Origin: DASPMP01 sp035626995
GTDB taxonomy: Bacteria > Gemmatimonadota > Gemmatimonadetes > Gemmatimonadales > Gemmatimonadaceae
Direction: 5' to 3'
Length of the DNA stretch: 39,671 nt
NCBI GenBank assembly: GCA_035626995.1
Contig: DASPMP010000152.1
Coordinates: 1-39,671 of the forward strand
Shown: positions 1 through 6,618 of the stretch, one piece after another
Layout: each line of letters starts with the position of its first letter
Numbering within the stretch: the first letter of the stretch is position 1
The notes under the pieces: model-generated
Told to the model about the DNA's origin: nothing
The model's database searches: none
Seen by the model: only the letters and a program-made list of their open reading frames with translations
Program-made: the position numbers and the translations under genes

Positions 1-1
1 A

Positions 2-889
2 CCGGCGACCACGCGCTACGACAGCCTGGGAAACCGGAAAGGCCGGATTCCGATCCTCGAGTACCACGTCGTGGGCGACTCGAGCTCAAACATGTTCGTG
101 ATCACCAAGGACCTGTTCCGCAGAAACCTCCAGATGTTGTACGACCGGGGGTACCGCCCGATCACTGTCGCGCAGCTGCTGGATCGCGACTTCAGTGACA
201 TCCCCGTGGGGATGTCGCCGGTCGTGTTCACGTTCGACGACGCGTCACCGGAGCAGTTCTCGTACGTCGAGCGAAATGGCCAGCTGGAAGTCGACCCCGA
301 GACGGCGCTCGGCATGTGGGTCGACTTCGCCGCGAAGCATCCGGACTGGAAGGGAAAAGCGACCTTCTGCCTGCTTCCGGCGGCAGAGGCGGGTCACGCC
401 TTTTTCGGCGACAAGGAAAAGTGGCGCGGACAGAAAAAGGAATGGCGCTTTCCGAAGGTGAAATGGCTGGCCGACAACGGCTTTGAGCTTTGCAATCACA
501 CCCTCTGGCACGCGCAGCTGAGCAAATATCCCGATGCCTTCGTGCAGGAACAGATCGCGCGCGGCGACCTTGCCATCGACAGCGTCGTTCCGGGTTACAA
601 GGTGCGGACGTTTGCGCTGCCGCAGGGGTTATGGCCGAAGAACCGGGCGCTGGCCTGGAAGGGTTCATGGACCGATCCGAAATCAGGAAAGGTGACCTCG
701 TACGAGTACGACACCGTACTCGAGGTTTCCGGCGGGCCCAATCGAAGTCCCTTCGATCCGGAGTTCGACAAGCGGAAGCTCAATCGGGTGATCGTCTTCG
801 GGAAGGAACTGGAAAAGACGCTGGATCGGCTGGATGCGTCGAAGACCCGCTTTGTCTGGGATGGTGGCGAGAACGCGGCTCGTCCCTGA
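2..889 (+). CDS. Polysaccharide deacetylase family protein (5' end outside window)
   Basis: This is the 3' part of a secreted or periplasmic carbohydrate esterase of the NodB/CE4 type, which removes acetyl groups from amino-sugar polymers. The frame is open from the left edge. A GTG at 71 could be read as a start, but the conserved first NodB strand, PILEYHVV, lies upstream of it (about 47-73), so the gene starts outside the window. Visible family motifs are VVFTFDD (metal-binding Asp pair), NHTLWH (the HxxxH metal histidines, near 498-515) and the RTFALPQG stretch resembling the later RxxxxP motif. About 295 residues are visible, and any signal peptide is out of view. A separate TPR-like gene follows after 147 bases. 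The substrate cannot be told from sequence. Confidence 0.85.
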   Translation, partial: PATTRYDSLGNRKGRIPILEYHVVGDSSSNMFVITKDLFRRNLQMLYDRGYRPITVAQLLDRDFSDIPVGMSPVVFTFDDASPEQFSYVERNGQLEVDPETALGMWVDFAAKHPDWKGKATFCLLPAAEAGHAFFGDKEKWRGQKKEWRFPKVKWLADNGFELCNHTLWHAQLSKYPDAFVQEQIARGDLAIDSVVPGYKVRTFALPQGLWPKNRALAWKGSWTDPKSGKVTSYEYDTVLEVSGGPNRSPFDPEFDKRKLNRVIVFGKELEKTLDRLDASKTRFVWDGGENAARP

Positions 890-1003
890 AAACGGTGTCG
901 CGAATCACGCCAAAACGTTCCAGATGTCTCAAATCCACGTATTGGATGTCATAAAACGCTACTTGCCGCGCGCAACACTCCGCCGATTTTTGAGGCGACG
1001 CAT

Positions 1004-1022
1004 CACGAGCATGGGGCTCGTG
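1004..1022 (+). promoter_or_regulatory. Small hairpin just upstream of the TPR gene RBS
   Basis: A perfect 7-base inverted repeat, CACGAGC / GCTCGTG, with a 5-base loop ends five bases before the GGAGG ribosome binding site. It has no T-run, so it is not a normal terminator. It could affect access to the ribosome binding site or mark the end of the upstream transcript. The role is inferred only from position. Confidence 0.3.
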
Positions 1023-1027
1023 CGTCC

Positions 1028-1032
1028 GGAGG
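1028..1032 (+). promoter_or_regulatory. Ribosome binding site for the TPR gene
   Basis: GGAGG lies four bases before the GTG at 1037. It is one of the few strong Shine-Dalgarno sequences in the window and fixes the GTG start of the TPR-like gene. Confidence 0.65.
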
Positions 1033-1036
1033 CTGA

Positions 1037-2284
1037 GTGTTCGAGTCAGACCGCAAGCTGCGCCATCTTCCTTTCTTCGAAACGATAGCCGCGAGTGACG
1101 AAGGCGACGCCGAGTGGCATGCTGCCACGGCGGGGCTGGTCGTCTTGCGGCTCGTGGATGCATGGATCGAGGACGGGCCGCGGGCTGTGGCCGACGATGA
1201 CTGGGGACTGCGCGCGGTGAACACGGCCATTGCCGAGCTGTCGTCGCACGAGAAGATCAAGGTGGTGCTTTCGAGCATCGTGGGCCTGATCGAGACCTCG
1301 CCAATCGTCGACATGGGGTTGCTTGCGCCGAGGCTCATGGCCTATGGGCAATTGCTCGAATATGAGGCGCGGTGGTCGCTGGCAACGGACGTGTACGGCA
1401 CTATCGTGGCGCACACGCACCCGGTGCAGGAAGCCGACCTCGCGACGCAGGCACACCTCCGTCGCGGCTTCTGCCTGCGGCAGGTGGGCGATCTTGTGGC
1501 GTCGCTCTCGGCGTACGAAACGGCGGGCGGCATCGCGAGCGCAGCGAACGACATGGTTGGCGTGCTCCGGGCGAGAATCGGCGAGGCGAAGGGTGCCATT
1601 GCGCGCGGCAACATGCCACGCGCACAGGAGCTGCTGGACGAGACCATCGAGCGGGCTGCGGCGCATCGCCTGGACGCGGTGCAGTCGATGGCATTGCATG
1701 ACCGGTCCGACGTCGCGTTCCAGACTGGCGATTATGAGCTGGCGATCCGACTTGCCTATCAGGCGTTGTCGATGACGGAGTCCAGCCGCGAACGCGACCG
1801 TATCCTTGCTGATATCGCTGCGAGCTTTTTCAAGCTCGGCGTTCACAGCGCGGCGCGCGATGCGTACCTGATTCTTGCCGCGACGGGACAAGAGCAATAC
1901 CAGCGCTGGACGGCAACGCTCAACCTCATGGAAATCGCGGCCGTCGACGGCGAGGAGCTCCTGTTCGAGCAGTACCGCCGGTCGATCGATGTCCGCATGC
2001 TGCCGCCAAGACAGGAGGTTTTGTACTGGCTACAGGCGGGCGTCGGATACGGCCATCTGGGCAACCACGACGAAGGGCGCGCATTCATCGAGCGCGCGTT
2101 GGAAGTCGCTGAGGATTACGAACTCAACAAGATGGCTTTCGAAGCGGAGGAAGCACTGCGAACGCTGGAGCGCGACCGTCGCGTTTCCGAACGTCAGCGA
2201 GCCGCAGCGTATGTCCCTGCGGAAGAAGTCGAGGAAGTCGCACGTGTCCTTCGGGCCGAGCGACTGCATATCGGCGTGAAATGA
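1037..2284 (+). CDS. Tetratricopeptide-repeat-like protein
   Basis: A 415-residue, almost entirely alpha-helical protein. TPR-like helical pairs recur through the middle and end, for example around RRGFCLRQVGDLVASLSAYE, RAQELLDETIERAAAH, SDVAFQTGDYELAIRLAYQAL and LGNHDEGRAFIERALEVAEDY. No signal peptide, membrane segment or catalytic motif is visible, so it is probably a cytoplasmic protein-protein interaction scaffold. The GTG start is chosen because of the GGAGG four bases upstream. The gene ends on a strong bidirectional terminator shared with a convergent 49-residue lipoprotein gene. A TPR protein beside a small exported peptide recalls Rap-Phr pairs of Bacillus, but nothing else supports that. 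The function is unknown. Confidence 0.8.
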   Translation: MFESDRKLRHLPFFETIAASDEGDAEWHAATAGLVVLRLVDAWIEDGPRAVADDDWGLRAVNTAIAELSSHEKIKVVLSSIVGLIETSPIVDMGLLAPRLMAYGQLLEYEARWSLATDVYGTIVAHTHPVQEADLATQAHLRRGFCLRQVGDLVASLSAYETAGGIASAANDMVGVLRARIGEAKGAIARGNMPRAQELLDETIERAAAHRLDAVQSMALHDRSDVAFQTGDYELAIRLAYQALSMTESSRERDRILADIAASFFKLGVHSAARDAYLILAATGQEQYQRWTATLNLMEIAAVDGEELLFEQYRRSIDVRMLPPRQEVLYWLQAGVGYGHLGNHDEGRAFIERALEVAEDYELNKMAFEAEEALRTLERDRRVSERQRAAAYVPAEEVEEVARVLRAERLHIGVK

Positions 2285-2288
2285 CAGG

Positions 2289-2318
2289 AAAAAAGGCCGG
2301 GCGTATGCCCGGCCTTTT
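2289..2318. terminator. Bidirectional intrinsic terminator
   Basis: A perfect 12-base inverted repeat (2291-2302 with 2307-2318) encloses a GTAT loop. The stem is A-rich at its foot and GC-rich at its top, so transcripts from either side end in a U-run: four T on the + strand and six T on the - strand. It sits between the TPR gene ending at 2284 and the small lipoprotein gene ending at 2332, and so serves both convergent transcripts. It is the clearest intrinsic terminator in the window. Confidence 0.9.
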
Positions 2319-2331
2319 GGATGAACAACAG

Positions 2332-2481
2332 TTATTCAGCTTCGCACTTGAAACCAGAACTCCCGTTCGTACCGATCCGGCAGCTGGTGTCCGAATTCGT
2401 CGGCGCCATCGGCTGCGAGCAGGCCGACACAACAACGGAGGCAAGAACCAGGACGACGTAGGTAAGATTGCGGCGCGACAT
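2332..2481 (-). CDS. Small lipoprotein, 49 residues
   Basis: A short gene whose product begins MSRRNLTYVVLVLASVVVSA followed by Cys21. It has a positively charged N-terminus, a hydrophobic core and a lipobox-like VVSA-C, the hallmarks of a signal-peptidase-II substrate. The mature part would be only 29 residues, polar, with two further cysteines (34 and 46) that could form a disulfide in the periplasm. The start is supported by TGGAG at 2490-2494, eight bases upstream of the ATG. The stop TAA is followed within 15 bases by the bidirectional terminator. No family is recognised. It resembles small lipoproteins of unknown or toxin-entericidin-like role, but there is no specific match. Confidence 0.65.
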   Translation of the reverse strand: MSRRNLTYVVLVLASVVVSACSQPMAPTNSDTSCRIGTNGSSGFKCEAE

Positions 2482-2489
2482 GTATGAGT

Positions 2490-2494
2490 CTCCA
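2490..2494 (-). promoter_or_regulatory. Ribosome binding site for the small lipoprotein
   Basis: TGGAG on the minus strand lies eight bases before the ATG at 2481. This is good Shine-Dalgarno spacing and the main support for the short reading frame being a gene. Confidence 0.5.
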
Positions 2495-2570
2495 GAATGG
2501 CGTGGGATCTTCTTGGCGGAAGAACAACGCGGCCAATCTGGGGTCGCTTATCGGGGCGTAAACCAGCATT

Positions 2571-2598
2571 TTGTGACACGAATGTGTGGATTTATGAC
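2571..2598 (+). promoter_or_regulatory. Possible promoter of the AraC-type regulator
   Basis: TTGTGA (2571-2576) and TATGAC (2593-2598) each match the sigma-70 -35 and -10 consensus at four of six positions, with a 16-base spacer. Transcription would start about ten bases before the GTG at 2616, giving an almost leaderless message. That would fit the absence of a Shine-Dalgarno sequence there. Confidence 0.3.
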
Positions 2599-2615
2599 AT
2601 CCGACTAGCCTCAGC

Positions 2616-3425
2616 GTGGACGTCGTAGCATACCTGCCTCGTCAGCTCCATTCGCATCTCACAATCGTACTTGGCTCGCAGCATACGCTCATCGCCGCCA
2701 CGGGATGGGAGGAGCTACGGACCGTCGTACAGCAGCACGTCACGGATGTCGTCGTCGTCGATCCACTCGCCGACGGTTCGCCTCGCACCGAGGTGATCGA
2801 AGAGATCCATCGGCAAGATCCTTCACTGCCGATTGTCATTTACACGACACTCTCCAACGTCTCCACACGCGCGCTGCTGACCCTCGGCCGGATCGGACTC
2901 GAGCATGTCGTGTTCAACCGGTTCGACGATGAACGACGGCGGTTCCTGGAGCTGCTGGAACGTGTCCCCGGACAGACGCTGAGCGACCAGATGCTCAAGG
3001 CGCTCTCACCGGAGCTCGCGCGGTTGCCCGCACCGGTGGTGCGAGCGATCGACCAGCTGTTCCGCGCTCCGGTGCGCTTCCGCAACGCCCAGGATCTCTC
3101 CGCAGCCGCGGGCACGCAGCTCCGTACGCTGTACCGGCAGCTCGATTCGGCGGGAATCCATTCGCCGCGTCTGCTCGTTGCGGCGGCCCGGCTGCTCCGG
3201 TCCTACGCGTTGCTTCGGGACCCGGGGCGGCAGATCAAGGAAGTCGCAGCCAAGGTGGGATATCACTCGCAGTACCAACTCACACAGCACATGCGGGCGC
3301 TCGCGGGACATACGCCGCGTACCGTCCGCGCCTTCATAGAGCCGGAGCAGTTCGTGAATCTCTTGACCGCAGGTGTTCGCAGTCGTTTGCAACCGAAACG
3401 CAGTTACGGGCGGAGCCGCTCGTGA
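2616..3425 (+). CDS. AraC-type DNA-binding regulator with receiver-like N-terminus
   Basis: A predicted transcription factor of 269 residues. Residues about 1-120 look like a response-regulator receiver fold with alternating beta strands and helices. It has DVVVVDPLADG with Asp48 at the usual phosphoacceptor position and IVIYTT at the switch Thr/Ser strand. The N-terminal acidic pair and the conserved lysine (expected near HVVFNRF) are absent, so it is probably a pseudo-receiver. Residues about 150-245 form an AraC-type double helix-turn-helix, with the second helix pair IKEVAAKVGYHSQYQLTQHM. The start is a GTG without a Shine-Dalgarno sequence. The gene is followed after 20 bases by a CheY-like receiver, which may be co-transcribed. 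The target genes are unknown. Confidence 0.75.
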   Translation: MDVVAYLPRQLHSHLTIVLGSQHTLIAATGWEELRTVVQQHVTDVVVVDPLADGSPRTEVIEEIHRQDPSLPIVIYTTLSNVSTRALLTLGRIGLEHVVFNRFDDERRRFLELLERVPGQTLSDQMLKALSPELARLPAPVVRAIDQLFRAPVRFRNAQDLSAAAGTQLRTLYRQLDSAGIHSPRLLVAAARLLRSYALLRDPGRQIKEVAAKVGYHSQYQLTQHMRALAGHTPRTVRAFIEPEQFVNLLTAGVRSRLQPKRSYGRSRS

Positions 3426-3434
3426 TCCTGTACC

Positions 3435-3441
3435 GAGGTGG
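3435..3441 (+). promoter_or_regulatory. Ribosome binding site deciding the start of the CheY-like gene
   Basis: GAGGTGG lies four bases before the ATG at 3446. It favours that ATG over the in-frame GTG at 3422, which overlaps the stop codon of the preceding gene. Confidence 0.5.
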
Positions 3442-3445
3442 CGGT

Positions 3446-3835
3446 ATGACCGGACAAACCCATGTCCTGCTCGTCGATGACGAGCCGGCGATCTGCAAGG
3501 CGCTGGGAATTGCGCTGACGCGTGCAGGATTTCACGTGTCCACAGCGCTCTCCGGCGAAGCCGCGAACGGGGTGCTGCGCGGCGAGCATGTCGACGTCCT
3601 GGTCGTGGACCTGCGGATTCCGGACATGCGTGGGGATGCATTGTTCGAGCTGGCCGCGGCCATCCAGCCTCACCTCCGCACGCGCACGATGTTCACCACC
3701 GGCGACATCACCGAGCGCGCCCAGGAGCTGATCGATGCCACCAGGTGCCCGCTGTTGCGAAAGCCGTTCGACCTGAAGGACCTCGTGGACTGGGTACGCG
3801 GCATTCAACCGGCTTCCAGGGACCAGACCGCATAA
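3446..3835 (+). CDS. Stand-alone response regulator receiver (CheY-like)
   Basis: A 129-residue single-domain receiver. The acidic pair is in VLLVDDEPAICKAL, the phosphoacceptor is Asp55 in VLVVDLRIPDMRG, the switch Thr is in MFTTGD, and the conserved lysine is Lys106 in LLRKPFD. All key residues are present, so it should accept phosphate from a histidine kinase. There is no output domain, and no kinase gene is adjacent (the only kinase in the window is 27 kb away). An in-frame GTG at 3422 would add eight residues, but ATG 3446 has a better ribosome binding site. It lies 20 bases after the AraC-type gene, so a joint role is likely. Confidence 0.85.
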   Translation: MTGQTHVLLVDDEPAICKALGIALTRAGFHVSTALSGEAANGVLRGEHVDVLVVDLRIPDMRGDALFELAAAIQPHLRTRTMFTTGDITERAQELIDATRCPLLRKPFDLKDLVDWVRGIQPASRDQTA

Positions 3836-3848
3836 ACGCGTACGCGCG

Positions 3849-4430
3849 CTAGAGCTTCCAGCCCCGCAGCGTTTCCAGCGTTTCCTCGAGCGCACGGCGC
3901 TGCGTTGGCGTCGGCGATTCCTGCCAGAGACTTTCGTACGTTTTCACGGCGAGATCCAGGGCGAGCGGGTCATGCTCGGCACCGGCCAGGCTCGCGGCAT
4001 TGTCGGCGAGTGCCGCACGCGCGAGCAGGTCCGACGGAAACCGCCTGGTGACTTCCTGCCACCGCTCCATTCGACCGCGGACGTCTGCCTCGCTGAGGGC
4101 CCAGAGGTGCCAGGCCCCGCGGTTCGAGGGATCCGCGTCAATTGCGCGTGTGGCCAGGTCGCCGACGACCTCCGGGCCACGTCCCGTCAGCCAGTACGCG
4201 TTCGCTAGAACGACGAGCGCCCGTGCGTCGTTGGGGCGTTGCGCGACGACGTATTCATAGACGGGAATGACGACTTCATGCCGATCCTGGTGTTCGTCAG
4301 CGATCCCTATGAGCTCGTCGATGCCATGCGACACTGTTACCGCCCGGATGCCGTCGAAGAGCACGCCGAGGTCGTTGTCTTTTTCGTACTGGGTGAGCGC
4401 CGCCACCACCCGCTCGCGGAGATCCGACAT
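3849..4430 (-). CDS. Small TPR-like helical protein
   Basis: A 193-residue protein beginning MSDLRERVVAAL. The middle has tetratricopeptide-like pairs (IPVYEYVVAQRPNDARALVV, LATRAIDADPSNRGAWHLWA), matching the eukaryote-like TPR spacing of small and large residues. There is no signal sequence or membrane segment. The frame is open for a further 77 codons upstream, but that extension is Arg/Pro-rich and unlike coding sequence, so ATG 4430 is preferred; ATG 4472 is an alternative. It is transcribed divergently from rho and converges on the CheY-like gene with a 13-base gap. The function is unknown. Confidence 0.65.
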   Translation of the reverse strand: MSDLRERVVAALTQYEKDNDLGVLFDGIRAVTVSHGIDELIGIADEHQDRHEVVIPVYEYVVAQRPNDARALVVLANAYWLTGRGPEVVGDLATRAIDADPSNRGAWHLWALSEADVRGRMERWQEVTRRFPSDLLARAALADNAASLAGAEHDPLALDLAVKTYESLWQESPTPTQRRALEETLETLRGWKL

Positions 4431-4827
4431 GAGGGGAAAATACCGATGTCCCGGGACGCGGGATGCCGACATCAGGCATGCTACTCGCATAGCCTGCATG
4501 CCAGCCGAAAAGGGGGGTCCCGAAGCCTGGGGTTGCGCGGATGGGTTCCGGTTGCGATACTCAGCCGTCCGCCGGCACGACCAGTGACATCCGTCCTTCC
4601 GGCCGAACACGCGGACGTACCCCCCTCCCCTCGGTGCTGAGCGGGAAACTGGGGCGAGCAACCGCGAGCAATACCGCCTGACTGGGCAATCGCGCCCGAC
4701 GCGCGTGAGTTATCCGCGTTGCGGACGCGTCACAACGCAAGCAGAGCCTCGCACAATCCATCGAGCGCGTGTCCACGACCAATCGTGGGCATCGTACGCA
4801 GTTGAGCACTCATTCACACCTCGCTGT
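4431..4827. other. Divergent intergenic region upstream of rho
   Basis: This stretch of 397 bases lies between the TPR-like gene (minus) and rho (plus). I see no convincing gene; open frames here have atypical, low-complexity translations. It should hold promoters for both flanking genes and the rho leader. The only clear structure is the hairpin at 4771-4790. A weaker inverted repeat, GCGTTG with CAACGC, lies near 4718-4740. Confidence 0.5.
4771..4790 (+). promoter_or_regulatory. Hairpin in the rho leader
   Basis: An 8-pair stem (GTCCACGA with TCGTGGGC, one G-U pair) with a CCAA loop lies 37 bases before the rho ATG. rho is autoregulated in its leader in E. coli, so leader structure is plausible, but a specific role here is inference. 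Confidence 0.3.
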
Positions 4828-6516
4828 ATGAACGAACGCCCACGCCGTGGCCGTTCCGGCCGCGGAAAATCTGGGCGCGGCCGCGACACCGATCGCCCCA
4901 CTATGGACAATTCCGAAGACAATCCGTACCGCGACAGCGGCACCTCCGACACGCGTCCACCTGCTGAAGCGGAGCGCCCGCGGGACACCGACGGCGCCAG
5001 TGGACGCGACGACGCGGACCGCAGCCGGTCCGACGACGGCGGCAGTGCGGGGAGTGAACCGCGCGCGACCTCCGATTACGACGGCGGCGGGAATGGCGGC
5101 GCGGCGAGTGACTCCGGCGCGTCCGGCGAGATGGGCGGAACGACGGCGCCACGCGAAGGAGGCGGGAATCCCCGGCGCGATCGTGGCGATCGTGGAGACC
5201 GAGGGGATCGCGGCGACCGCGGCGATCGTGGTGAACGGTTCGATCGCAATGGACGGCGTCATCGCCGGCATCGCGGACGCGGACGTCGTGGCGGAAGCCC
5301 GACTGGCGGCGCATCGAGCGGTGGCGGTGGTGTAGCGAGCGGTGTCGCGTCGCAGAATGGCGCGCCTGAGCAATCGCACGGACCCATCGTCCTGACGCCG
5401 ATGGGCGACACCCAGGGATGGTTCGATACCGCCCGCGACGGCGGGTACATCCGTCGCGCCAGCGCCAGTTACCTCGCTGAAGCGGGCGATGCCTGGATTC
5501 CGCCCCAAATGGTACGTCAGTACGGGGTCCGCAAGGGTGATCATGTGCACGCGCTGATCGGGCGTGACCAGCGCGGACGCGTGTCGGCCATGGAAATCCA
5601 GACCATCAACGGCGCCGACCCGGCGCTCGCCATCAAGCGGCAGGATTTCCAGACGCTGACGGCGACGTATCCGGAACGGAAGCTCTATCTGGAAACCGGA
5701 AAACCGGCGCGTGGTGGACATGAGCTGACTCGGCGCGCGATCGACCTGATCGCCCCCATCGGCTACGGCCAACGTGCGTTGATCGTCGCGCCGGCTCGCG
5801 CCGGCAAGACAACGCTGATGCACGCCATCACCGAAGGAATCGCCATCAATCACCCGCAGGCCGTCCTGCTCATCCTGCTCGTGGATGAGCGGCCGGAAGA
5901 GGTCAGCGAAGCCATCAGCTGGGGCGTCGGGGAAGTCATTGCGTCGAGCTTCGATCAGCCCGCGCAGCGCCACGTCGAAGTCGTGGAAATGGTGATGGAG
6001 CATGCCCGTCGCCTGGTCGAGGGGGGCAAGGATGTCATCATCGTCCTCGACTCGCTCACACGCATGGCACGCGCGCACAATACGGCCGAACGTGGCACGG
6101 GCCGCACGCTGTCCGGTGGTCTCGACGCCACAGCAATGGCCAAGCCGAAGGCGTTCTTCGGCAGCGCACGCGCAATCCCTGAAAGTATCGGCGGCGGTTC
6201 GCTGACGATCATCTCCACGGCGCTCGTGGAAACCGGTTCGCGCATGGACGACGTGATCTTCGAGGAGTTCAAGGGCACCGGCAACTCCGAGATCAAGCTC
6301 GACCGCTCGCTCGCCGACAAGCGCATTTACCCGGCAATCGACATCGCGACCAGCGGCACCCGTAGGGAGGAAAAGCTCTTCAAGCCGGAGCAGCTGGACG
6401 CGGTGTACACGCTCCGGCGAGGATTGGCGCAGATGCCGCCTCAGTCCGCCATGGAGTGGTTGATCAAGCGGATTGCCGCCACGCAAAGCAATGACGCGCT
6501 GCTGGCAGGGCTTTAA
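4828..6516 (+). CDS. rho: Transcription termination factor Rho
   Basis: Hexameric RNA-dependent ATPase that ends transcription, 562 residues. The C-terminal ATPase core is unmistakable. The P-loop APARAGKT has its catalytic Lys at residue 327, followed by LLVDERPEEV, the Walker B stretch VIIVLDSLTRMARAHN, the Q-loop TGRTLSGGLDA, the R-loop FKGTGNSEIKL and the closing GTRREEKLF. Residues about 193-260 are the cold-shock-like RNA-binding domain. The first ~190 residues replace the usual helical Rho_N domain with a disordered Arg/Gly/Asp/Ser-rich segment that includes six tandem Asp-Arg-Gly units. ATG 4828 is preferred over an upstream in-frame GTG because the extra residues look non-coding. The P-loop Lys that precedes AGKT in E. 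coli (PPKAGKT) is Arg here. Confidence 0.97.
   Translation: MNERPRRGRSGRGKSGRGRDTDRPTMDNSEDNPYRDSGTSDTRPPAEAERPRDTDGASGRDDADRSRSDDGGSAGSEPRATSDYDGGGNGGAASDSGASGEMGGTTAPREGGGNPRRDRGDRGDRGDRGDRGDRGERFDRNGRRHRRHRGRGRRGGSPTGGASSGGGGVASGVASQNGAPEQSHGPIVLTPMGDTQGWFDTARDGGYIRRASASYLAEAGDAWIPPQMVRQYGVRKGDHVHALIGRDQRGRVSAMEIQTINGADPALAIKRQDFQTLTATYPERKLYLETGKPARGGHELTRRAIDLIAPIGYGQRALIVAPARAGKTTLMHAITEGIAINHPQAVLLILLVDERPEEVSEAISWGVGEVIASSFDQPAQRHVEVVEMVMEHARRLVEGGKDVIIVLDSLTRMARAHNTAERGTGRTLSGGLDATAMAKPKAFFGSARAIPESIGGGSLTIISTALVETGSRMDDVIFEEFKGTGNSEIKLDRSLADKRIYPAIDIATSGTRREEKLFKPEQLDAVYTLRRGLAQMPPQSAMEWLIKRIAATQSNDALLAGL
5179..5232 (+). repeat. Tandem 9-base coding repeat (Asp-Arg-Gly)x6 in rho
   Basis: Six consecutive 9-base units of the GAYCGNGGN type encode six Asp-Arg-Gly tripeptides, within a longer Arg/Gly-rich segment. 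Third-position changes between units show the repeat is kept at protein level rather than being a fresh slippage product. Such Arg-rich disordered segments commonly bind RNA. Confidence 0.8.
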
Positions 6517-6556
6517 GGCCAACAACTAAGCGGACCCAAGCACGGGGGCGACAGCC

Positions 6557-6580
6557 GGGAACAGCGCGTCCTCTGTTCCC
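6557..6580 (+). terminator. Hairpin after rho, no T-run
   Basis: GGGAACAG (6557-6564) pairs with CTGTTCCC (6573-6580) around an 8-base loop, 40 bases after the rho stop and 38 bases before the TamA-like start. Without a T-run it may be a processing or pause hairpin rather than a terminator. Confidence 0.35.
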
Positions 6581-6618
6581 TTCGCTAGGGCACCACCCTT
6601 GCTTCACTAGGGTCCGCC

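Noticed and set aside
5179..5232. Short tandem repeat considered as a CRISPR or intergenic repeat
   Set aside because: It is in frame inside rho, with 9-base units and no spacers.
4810..6525. Long minus-strand open frame (571 codons) opposite rho
   Set aside because: The + strand encodes an unmistakable Rho. The antisense frame is open because of high GC content and rare stops, and its translation has no family features.
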